Origin: an uncultured Flavobacterium sp.
GTDB lineage: Bacteria; Bacteroidota; Bacteroidia; Flavobacteriales; Flavobacteriaceae
Assembly (NCBI RefSeq): GCF_937876455.1
Contig: NZ_CALFIG010000277.1
Span: 1 to 23,912 of the forward strand
DNA length: 23,912 nt
Direction: 5' to 3'
The position numbers and the translations under genes were made by a program. The notes under the pieces are model-generated. The model was not told where the DNA came from. It saw nothing but the letters and a program-made list of their open reading frames with translations, and searched no databases. Below are positions 1-5,445 of the stretch, piece after piece. How positions within the stretch are numbered: position 1 is the first letter of the stretch; each line of letters begins with the position of its first letter.

Positions 1-139
1 GATACAATTCAGCTAATTGACCTCCTGGTTGAGGTAAAGCATCTATAATATGACATTTTAATTGCAAAAGTCCGGCTTCAAAAACGGTGAATAAGCCTGT
101 TGGTCCGGCACCAATTATAAGAATATCTGTTTCGATCAT
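1..139 (-). CDS. Ferredoxin/flavodoxin--NADP reductase-like flavoprotein (5' end only)
   Basis: The start codon and 46 codons are visible; the rest lies beyond the left edge. The N-terminus carries the FAD-binding Rossmann signature IIGAGPTG at residues 8-15, followed by a second-strand region and PQPGGQL near residues 38-44. That pattern fits the thioredoxin-reductase-like family of ferredoxin/flavodoxin-NADP(+) reductases (YumC type) common in Flavobacteria. By family knowledge it would pass electrons between NADPH and ferredoxin or flavodoxin in the cytoplasm. It lies 73 bases downstream of nfu on the same strand, so it may be co-transcribed with the Fe-S genes mrp and nfu, although a possible promoter sits in the gap. 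A thioredoxin reductase proper cannot be excluded because the redox CxxC region is not in view. Confidence 0.8.
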   Translation of the reverse strand, partial: MIETDILIIGAGPTGLFTVFEAGLLQLKCHIIDALPQPGGQLAELY

Positions 140-159
140 TTTAATAAATTTGAAAGTAG

Positions 160-167
160 CAAAGTAA
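160..167 (-). promoter_or_regulatory. Possible -7 box for the reductase gene
   Basis: On the minus strand this reads TTACTTTG, seven of eight matches to the Bacteroidota -7 consensus TAnnTTTG, about 20 bases before the reductase ATG. I see no convincing TTG at the usual -33 distance, so this is a weak call. Confidence 0.3.
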
Positions 168-212
168 CGAAGTGTGGGTAACTATATTCATGATTTTTAT
201 CATAAATATACA

Positions 213-452
213 TTAAGCTACGTTTTCTACTGTTTCAATTTGTGGAACATATTTTTTTATAGTTGTTTCTACACCCGCTTTCATTGTGCTCATGCTAAAA
301 CCACAATTCGTACACGCTCCTTCTAAACGCACTTTTACGTGTATATCATCAATAATTTCAATTAAAGAAATATTTCCTCCATCTGAATTTAAAAATGGGC
401 GGATTTCGTCTAGTGCTTTTTCAACATTTTGTTTAATTTCTTCTGTTGTCAT
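213..452 (-). CDS. nfu: NifU-like Fe-S scaffold/carrier protein (Nfu domain)
   Basis: This 79-residue protein is a stand-alone NifU C-terminal domain. The diagnostic CxxC is C47-x-x-C50 (GACTNCGFS), followed by the typical STMKAGVE helix start. The N-terminal part has the family pattern of a helix followed by LNSDGGNISLIEI. Nfu proteins hold a labile [4Fe-4S] cluster between two monomers and deliver it to apoproteins in the cytoplasm. The gene follows mrp by 76 bases on the same strand. mrp also belongs to Fe-S assembly, so the pair probably forms one transcription unit. The gap between them holds a 13-base repeat that ends eight bases before this ATG. The length is normal for the short bacterial Nfu type. 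Confidence 0.92.
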   Translation of the reverse strand: MTTEEIKQNVEKALDEIRPFLNSDGGNISLIEIIDDIHVKVRLEGACTNCGFSMSTMKAGVETTIKKYVPQIETVENVA

Positions 453-460
453 ATTTTTTT

Positions 461-488
461 AGTTTTCAGCGCAGTTTTCAGTCGCAGT
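461..488 (-). repeat. Copy 1 of a 13-base tandem repeat (ACTGCGACTGAAA)
   Basis: Read on the minus strand this is ACTGCGACTGAAA, then a 12-base copy with one base missing (ACTGCGCTGAAA), then ACT. It ends eight bases before the nfu start codon. Upstream of it, up to about base 525, lie further CAGT/TTTACA words. The same unit, in the same orientation relative to the downstream gene, occurs at 19131-19160 before hemF. Confidence 0.8.
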
Positions 489-528
489 AAACAGCTTAAA
501 CTGTAAACTGAGATTGTAAAACTGAATA

Positions 529-1665
529 CTATTTTTTTACAGCCGAACAGCCTGCCATAGTTGTAATTTTTACAGCCTCTGTAGGCGGCAAATGTTCGTT
601 TCTATTTACGGTTTCTTGTACTACACTTCTGGCCAAATCTTCAAATGCTTTAGCTAAAGGTGTATCTTCTTGCATTGCAGCAGGTCTTCCAAAATCTCCT
701 GCTTCTCTTATTCCTTGAACTAATGGGATTTCACCTAAAAATGGTACCTCTAAATCTGCGGCTAAATTTCGAGCGCCTTCTTTACCGAAAATATAATATT
801 TATGAGTTGGTAATTCTTCAGGAGTAAAATAAGCCATATTTTCAACTATTCCTAATACAGGTACTTGAATGGCATCAGACAGAAACATTGATACACCTTT
901 TTTTGCATCTGCTAAAGCTACAGCTTGAGGTGTGCTAACTACAACTGCTCCTGTAATTGGTAAAGATTGCATAATTGACAAATGAATGTCTCCTGTTCCT
1001 GGTGGTAAATCAATCAGCATAAAATCTATTTCCCCCCAATTTGCATCAAAAATCATTTGATTTAATGCTTTTGAAGCCATAGGTCCTCTCCAAATTACAG
1101 CTTGATCAGGTTTAGTAAAAAAACCTATCGACAAAATTTCAACGCCATAACTCTGAATGGGTTGCATTTTAGATTTTCCATCTACCTCAACCGATATGGG
1201 TTTAGCATTTTCTACATCAAACATGATAGGCATAGACGGACCGTAAATATCTGCATCTAGAACACCTACCTTAAAACCCATTTTAGCTAATGAAACTGCT
1301 AAATTTGCTGTAATAGTAGATTTTCCTACACCACCTTTACCAGAAGAAACAGCAATAATATTACTTATTCCTGGAATAGCTTTGCCTTTTATTGTATTTA
1401 CTTCTTCTTTTTCAGCTGTGATTACTTTTGTATTAACTTTGACCTTCGCTTTTTCATATACTTTTTCATGAATAACCTTTATAATGTCAACTTCAGCGCG
1501 TTTTTTTATGTGTAGTGCAGGAGTAGACAAAACAAGCTCAACAACCACTTCGTCTCCAAAAGTTAGTACATTTTGAATGGCTCCACTTTCTACCATATTT
1601 TTTCCTTCGCCAGCAATAGAAATAGTTTCTAATGCTGCTAAGATTTCCTTTCTCTCTAATTTCAT
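529..1665 (-). CDS. mrp: Mrp/ApbC/NBP35-family P-loop ATPase, Fe-S cluster carrier
   Basis: The 378-residue protein starts with an MIP18/DUF59-type domain (about residues 5-80). A ParA/MinD-like ATPase domain follows, with a deviant Walker A at 108-116 (SGKGGVGKS, including the signature Lys110), then VLDADIYGPS and the switch IDLPPGTGD. By family it binds ATP and carries Fe-S clusters to target enzymes in the cytoplasm. The CxxC that bridges the cluster in ApbC/NBP35 would normally follow the ENMAYF segment; here that place reads TPEELPTHKYYIFG with no cysteine. The only cysteine is near the C-terminus (AGCSAVKK, Cys374), so cluster chemistry must differ from the textbook case. It is followed by nfu. 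The start gives the normal family N-terminus MKLERKEIL. Confidence 0.93.
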   Translation of the reverse strand: MKLERKEILAALETISIAGEGKNMVESGAIQNVLTFGDEVVVELVLSTPALHIKKRAEVDIIKVIHEKVYEKAKVKVNTKVITAEKEEVNTIKGKAIPGISNIIAVSSGKGGVGKSTITANLAVSLAKMGFKVGVLDADIYGPSMPIMFDVENAKPISVEVDGKSKMQPIQSYGVEILSIGFFTKPDQAVIWRGPMASKALNQMIFDANWGEIDFMLIDLPPGTGDIHLSIMQSLPITGAVVVSTPQAVALADAKKGVSMFLSDAIQVPVLGIVENMAYFTPEELPTHKYYIFGKEGARNLAADLEVPFLGEIPLVQGIREAGDFGRPAAMQEDTPLAKAFEDLARSVVQETVNRNEHLPPTEAVKITTMAGCSAVKK

Positions 1666-1712
1666 GGTATGCTCTTTACTTTCAGTTATTTATTAAGACT
1701 GAATTTAGATTG

Positions 1713-1720
1713 CAAAGATA
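1713..1720 (-). promoter_or_regulatory. Probable mrp promoter, -7 box
   Basis: On the minus strand this reads TATCTTTG, a full match to TAnnTTTG, about 47 bases upstream of the mrp ATG in a 136-base gap between two same-strand genes. A -33 TTG is not evident. The position supports mrp-nfu being transcribed separately from the upstream trmB unit. Confidence 0.5.
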
Positions 1721-1801
1721 TAAAGAAGTTTAGGAAGTATAAAAGTTTAAGCTATTAAAGTTTATATTGTACTATAAGGATAATCAATATGATTTTTAAA
1801 T

Positions 1802-2125
1802 CTAAAGTATAGGCTCCCAAAAATGTTTTTCAAAATCTATGATTTGATTGTCAACCACTTTAATTCCTTCATTTTCTAATAGTTGTTGCATAAGATTTGT
1901 TCCTTCAAAATGATGTTTTCCCGACAAGAGTCCATTTCGGTTTACTACCCGATGCGCTGGAACGTCTTCTAATTGATGAGATGCATTCATGGCCCAGCCT
2001 ACCATTCTTGCCGAACGTGCTGTTCCTAAAGCTTTGGCAATGGCGCCATAAGATGTTACTTTGCCTTCAGGGATTTGTCGGACAACAGCATATACTCTTT
2101 GAAAAAAATTATCATCTTCTTGCAT
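1802..2125 (-). CDS. Alkyltransferase-like protein (MGMT family, no reactive Cys)
   Basis: The 107 residues cover only the winged-helix DNA-binding domain of O6-alkylguanine-DNA alkyltransferase. Family landmarks are PEGKVTSYGAIA (19-30, base-flipping Tyr26), the arginine-finger stretch ARSARMVGWAM (36-46) and the active-site motif. That motif reads PAHRVV (56-61), so the alkyl-accepting Cys of PCHRV is Ala57. Proteins of this kind (ATLs) do not repair the base. They bind O6-alkylguanine and are known to flag lesions for nucleotide excision repair. The gene begins two bases after the stop of the LysE-family gene and ends the trmB-lysE-atl unit. Confidence in the family is high; the damage-signalling role is inferred from other ATLs. 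Confidence 0.9.
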   Translation of the reverse strand: MQEDDNFFQRVYAVVRQIPEGKVTSYGAIAKALGTARSARMVGWAMNASHQLEDVPAHRVVNRNGLLSGKHHFEGTNLMQQLLENEGIKVVDNQIIDFEKHFWEPIL

Positions 2126-2127
2126 AC

Positions 2128-2757
2128 CTATTTTAAAGTATAAAAAGTTAAAATAGCAACCAAACCTGTTATTACAGCAATAATAAAATTGATATTATTG
2201 CTAAAAAAAGTCATTTTAGTTTCAAATCTCTTAAAGAAATAAGCGTAAATATGATAGACAAAACCGGTTCCTAAAACACTTCCAACAACAAACGAAATTC
2301 CTATTGGAAGAGAAAAAAAACAAGGAATAAAAGCAGAAAAATAAAGGCTTAAAAAAGCATAATATGGAACTGGGAAAACGTTTATAGCAGAAAGTAACAA
2401 CCCGTGAGAAAAAGGAGGCAACTTACTTATTTTTGTATGTGTATCAATTTTATGAGAATGCAAGACACTTTGAATTCCTTTGCCTAAGAAAAAAATAGTG
2501 AGAATAGAAAAAATACTACTTCCAACAATCTTCAAGTTTCGCATCACTTCAGGGTTTTGTTCTAAAAAAGTTGCGAAATAATAGCCTAAAAAACTTTGTA
2601 AAGCCACCACAAGCAATACGCCATTTATAAATTTTTTTGCTTGAAAATGAGATTGTTTCATACTAATGTTTGCTGCAGTCATATTTAGCATCCCTGGAGG
2701 TAAAACACCAATGCTTGAAAAGAAAATTGCTAATGCAAAAACAAACAATAACGTCAT
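2128..2757 (-). CDS. LysE-family transporter (amino-acid/metabolite exporter-like)
   Basis: This 209-residue, strongly hydrophobic protein has about six membrane segments, near residues 2-22, 42-64, 74-95, 117-145, 150-172 and 188-206. The N-terminal stretch SSIGVLPPGMLNMTAANISM resembles the conserved first helix and PPG motif of the LysE/RhtB superfamily of inner-membrane exporters. The substrate cannot be read from the sequence. Its ATG overlaps the trmB stop codon (TAATG), so translation is probably coupled to trmB. Similar LysE-like proteins next to trmB are familiar from Flavobacteria, but I know of no assigned role there. Confidence 0.75.
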   Translation of the reverse strand: MTLLFVFALAIFFSSIGVLPPGMLNMTAANISMKQSHFQAKKFINGVLLVVALQSFLGYYFATFLEQNPEVMRNLKIVGSSIFSILTIFFLGKGIQSVLHSHKIDTHTKISKLPPFSHGLLLSAINVFPVPYYAFLSLYFSAFIPCFFSLPIGISFVVGSVLGTGFVYHIYAYFFKRFETKMTFFSNNINFIIAVITGLVAILTFYTLK

Positions 2758-3431
2758 TATTTTATCTTAAATTGTATATAAGTAATGGGCTTGTTGATTT
2801 CTAAATATTGTTTTTCATAAAAGGTTTGAATGGCTGTAACTACAGCGGGAGCGCCTTCATTTTTATAAATATTATGATTAGCATATAACACCTCATGCCC
2901 TTCTCCATGAAGCAATCCTAAGGTATAGCCATGCATAAACTCACTATCTGTTTTGAGGTGCATTAAACCAGTAGGGGCAAGTATTTTTTTGTAGCGTTGC
3001 AGAAATTGAGTATTAGTCATTCTGTGCTTTGTACGTTTATATTTAATTTGAGGGTCTGGGAATGTAATCCAAATTTCAGACACCTCGTTTTCAGCAAAAC
3101 AATGTTCAATTAATTCAATTTGTGTGCGTAAAAACGCCACATTATTCATACTGTTTTCTACGGCCGTTTTAGCTCCTCGCCAAAATCTTGCGCCTTTGAT
3201 GTCAATACCAATAAAATTTTTAGTTGGATAACGTTCTGCTAAACCTACTGTATATTCGCCTTTTCCACAACCCAACTCTAAAACAATAGGGTTTTCGTTT
3301 TTAAAAAATGTTTTATTCCAATTTCCTTTTAAAGCTAATTTTTGATTAACAACCTCTTCTCTAGTTGGTTGAATAACGTTATGAAAGTTCTCGTTTTCGT
3401 TAAATCGTTTCAGTTTATTTTTACTTCCCAC
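2757..3431 (-). CDS. trmB: tRNA (guanine-N7-)-methyltransferase
   Basis: TrmB methylates G46 in the variable loop of tRNAs using S-adenosylmethionine. Numbered from the GTG at 3431, the protein has 224 residues. Motif I is LELGCGKGEY (about 51-60), the acidic loop is GIDIKGARFWRGA (from 75), and the catalytic/tRNA-binding FPDPQIKYKRTKHRM starts near 124. I chose the GTG because family members begin at GSKNKLKRF. The frame stays open upstream to a TTG at 3500, but that extension reads like non-coding, promoter-type DNA and would add 23 unconserved residues. The gene starts 95 bases after the kinase gene and overlaps the LysE gene by one base, so it probably heads a trmB-lysE-atl unit. Confidence 0.93.
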   Translation of the reverse strand: MGSKNKLKRFNENENFHNVIQPTREEVVNQKLALKGNWNKTFFKNENPIVLELGCGKGEYTVGLAERYPTKNFIGIDIKGARFWRGAKTAVENSMNNVAFLRTQIELIEHCFAENEVSEIWITFPDPQIKYKRTKHRMTNTQFLQRYKKILAPTGLMHLKTDSEFMHGYTLGLLHGEGHEVLYANHNIYKNEGAPAVVTAIQTFYEKQYLEINKPITYIQFKIK

Positions 3432-3526
3432 ACTACTTAAATTAATTTTTGGTAAAAGTATAAAATTTAAGCCAAAATCTGTACGAGAAAATGAGGGCAA
3501 GCTTGAATTGACTAGAAAATAGTACG

Positions 3527-4573
3527 TTATTTGCTTTTCGGAAGTGTAAAAGAAAATTCAGATCCTTTTGTTAGTGTACTTTGAACAAAGATTTTTTCTT
3601 GATGCGCTTCGATAATGTGTTTAACAATAGCTAAACCTAAACCACTTCCTCCTTCTGAGCGCGCGCCACTTTTATCTACTCTAAAAAAACGTTCAAAAAT
3701 ACGAGAGACATTTTGTTTATCAATGCCTTCACCGTTATCTTGGATACGGACTAATATTTTATTCTTAGCTATGGTTTCCACACAAACTTCTGTAGTGCCC
3801 TTATCCTTACCGTATTTAATCGAATTCATGATTAAATTTGTTAGAACTTGCTGAATTTTTTCTTTATCGGCATAAACATATATAGGTGAGGTATATTTTT
3901 CATCAAACATTAACATGATATTCTTTTTATCTGCCTTCATTTCAAGTAAATCAAAAACGTTTTGAATTTCAGCGATAATATCAAATTTTGTAAGCTCAAG
4001 ATTCAAATCATTTGATTCAAACTTTGTTATCATGTCTAAATCCTGAACAATATTTATCAAACGTTCTACCCCTTTTGATGCGCGTTCGATGTATTTTTTT
4101 CTTAATTCTTTATCTTTTATTGCACCGCCCTCAATAAGTGTGTCTAAATAGCCTTGAACGGTAAAAAGAGGCGTTTTTAATTCGTGAGAAACATTTCCTA
4201 AGAATTCTCTGCGGTATTCTTCGCGAATATTTAAAGATTCTATTTCTATTTTTTTTTCTTTCGCAAAATTTCTTATGTCGTTTGTTAAAGAAGTAATATC
4301 TGTTGTAACTGTTTTGTTTGTTAAGGATGTTGCTTCTAACAACGAAACTTCGTCATATAATTTTTTTATGCGTTTATAAATAAACACTTCAACTCTATAT
4401 TGTAATAAAAAAAAAGTAAATAACAGCACGCTTAAGGGTGCTATATACAAAAACAAAAGTGGTAAACTTGTTATAAAAAAATGATATAAACTTAAAAAGC
4501 CTGTTACAAAAAAAGTAATGTAAACTGCCGATTTAAAAGCAAATTTATATGATTTTTTAAAACTTAAACTCAT
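3527..4573 (-). CDS. Sensor histidine kinase, PhoR-like
   Basis: The 348-residue kinase has two closely spaced N-terminal membrane helices (about 12-33 and 37-58) with almost no periplasmic loop, so it has no extracellular sensor domain of its own. A short linker helix is followed by HisKA with the phospho-acceptor His130 in NVSHELKTP. The HATPase domain carries the N box (QQVLTNLIMNSIKYG), the G1 box (DNGEGID), the F box (IFERFFRVDKS) and the G2 box (GGSGLGLAIVK). This layout matches the PhoR-type kinases that report phosphate-transporter status through partner proteins; that assignment is by similarity. The ATG directly abuts the stop codon of the response regulator gene, so the two are one operon. 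Confidence 0.88.
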   Translation of the reverse strand: MSLSFKKSYKFAFKSAVYITFFVTGFLSLYHFFITSLPLLFLYIAPLSVLLFTFFLLQYRVEVFIYKRIKKLYDEVSLLEATSLTNKTVTTDITSLTNDIRNFAKEKKIEIESLNIREEYRREFLGNVSHELKTPLFTVQGYLDTLIEGGAIKDKELRKKYIERASKGVERLINIVQDLDMITKFESNDLNLELTKFDIIAEIQNVFDLLEMKADKKNIMLMFDEKYTSPIYVYADKEKIQQVLTNLIMNSIKYGKDKGTTEVCVETIAKNKILVRIQDNGEGIDKQNVSRIFERFFRVDKSGARSEGGSGLGLAIVKHIIEAHQEKIFVQSTLTKGSEFSFTLPKSK

Positions 4574-5263
4574 TTATAATTCCATTTTATACCCTACCCC
4601 TTTTATGGTTTTAAAAAGGTCATCATCAATTTTTTCTCTTAATTTTCTTATGTGAACATCAATAGTTCTGCCGCCTACGATTACTTCATTTCCCCAAACT
4701 TTATCTAAAATTTCTATTCTAGTAAATACTTTTCCTGGCTTAGAAGCTAAAAGATATAACAATTCAAATTCTTTTCTGGGCAAGATAATCGTTTTTCCGC
4801 TATATACAATTTTATATTCTTCTCTATTAATAATTAAATCACCTATATTAATTGAGGAACTGGATTCTAAAGGTTCATCTTCTTTTAACCTTCTTAACAA
4901 TCCTTTTACTTTACTTATTAGTAATTTAGGTTTTATAGGCTTTGCAATATAATCATCTGCACCTACTTCAAACCCTGCCACTTGTGAATAATCTTCGCTT
5001 CTAGCTGTTAAAAAAGTAATGATTACGTCTTTTAATTCTGGGATTTCTCTTATATGTTCACAAGCTTCCATGCCATCCATTTCGGGCATCATGACATCCA
5101 TAATAATCAAATGAGGGATGATTTTTTTAGCTTGTTTAATTGCTTCTTTACCATTAGTAGCTGTGGCTATTTGATAGCCTGCTTGAGAAAGATTATAACC
5201 AACAATTTCTAAAATATCGGGTTCGTCGTCAACCAATAATATTTTGATGTCTTTTTTCTTCAT
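4574..5263 (-). CDS. Response regulator, OmpR/PhoB family
   Basis: From the ATG at 5263 the protein has 229 residues. The receiver domain (about 5-122) shows acidic residues Asp12/Asp13, phospho-acceptor Asp56 in IIMDVMMPEMDG, the Thr of TFLTAR and the Lys of DDYIAKPIKPK. A winged-helix DNA-binding domain follows (about 130-228, with PRKEFELLYLLASKPGKVFTR and GGRTIDVHIRKLREKI). It is the cognate regulator of the adjacent PhoR-like kinase. Family members bind direct repeats in 11-base phase, and such repeats lie in the upstream divergent region. The frame opens at a GTG at 5281, but conserved homologues start at MKKKDIKILLVDDEPD, so the ATG is preferred. PhoB identity is likely, not proven. 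Confidence 0.9.
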   Translation of the reverse strand: MKKKDIKILLVDDEPDILEIVGYNLSQAGYQIATATNGKEAIKQAKKIIPHLIIMDVMMPEMDGMEACEHIREIPELKDVIITFLTARSEDYSQVAGFEVGADDYIAKPIKPKLLISKVKGLLRRLKEDEPLESSSSINIGDLIINREEYKIVYSGKTIILPRKEFELLYLLASKPGKVFTRIEILDKVWGNEVIVGGRTIDVHIRKLREKIDDDLFKTIKGVGYKMEL

Positions 5264-5292
5264 TTGTAAATGAAATTTCACTCAATTTTTGG

Positions 5293-5300
5293 TAAAGTTA
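5293..5300 (-). promoter_or_regulatory. Possible -7 box for the response regulator operon
   Basis: On the minus strand this is TAACTTTA, seven of eight matches to TAnnTTTG, about 30 bases before the preferred ATG. A TTG lies roughly 15 bases further upstream, shorter than the usual spacing. Weak call. Confidence 0.3.
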
Positions 5301-5327
5301 ACCATAAAAACTATACAAAAAATGGAC

Positions 5328-5362
5328 TTAACCGTAATTTAATATGTTAACGATTACTTAAC
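5328..5362. promoter_or_regulatory. TTAAC direct repeats in 11-base phase; candidate Pho-type operator
   Basis: TTAAC occurs at 5328-5332, 5347-5351 and 5358-5362, with TTAAT at 5339-5343. Starts 5328/5339 and 5347/5358 are each 11 bases apart, the helical phasing bound head-to-tail by PhoB/OmpR-family dimers. A further TTAAC lies at 5298. The block sits between the PhoB-like gene and the divergent TonB-dependent receptor gene, suitably placed to control both. The background is AT-rich, so chance is a real alternative. Confidence 0.4.
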
Positions 5363-5416
5363 TTTTTACAAACTTACTAATAACTTGGCAATAACAATAG
5401 CATAATTTTTCAAGAG

Positions 5417-5424
5417 TTATTTTG
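5417..5424 (+). promoter_or_regulatory. Possible -7 box for the TonB-dependent receptor
   Basis: TTATTTTG matches TAnnTTTG at seven of eight positions and lies 21 bases before the preferred ATG at 5446, with the repeat block about 55 bases upstream. No clear -33 TTG at standard spacing. Confidence 0.35.
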
Positions 5425-5445
5425 CACCAAAATAAATTCAACTAC

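Noticed and set aside
1786..1800. Weak hairpin after the alkyltransferase-like gene (GATTT/AAATC)
   Set aside because: Short, AT-only stem with almost no loop and no proper U tract on the relevant strand; not credible as a terminator.
1897..2136. Open frame on the plus strand opposite the alkyltransferase-like gene
   Set aside because: The minus-strand gene has clear family motifs; the opposite frame has no recognisable motif or upstream signals.
3432..3500. Upstream extension of trmB to a TTG
   Set aside because: The extra residues are unconserved and the DNA looks like an untranslated leader; family members start at GSKNKLKRF.
5264..5281. GTG-initiated extension of the PhoB-like regulator
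   Set aside because: The ATG at 5263 gives the standard receiver-domain start; the GTG adds six residues not expected in the family.
5422..5445. TTG-initiated extension of the TonB receptor
   Set aside because: It overlaps a likely -7 box and would put residues in front of a normal signal peptide.
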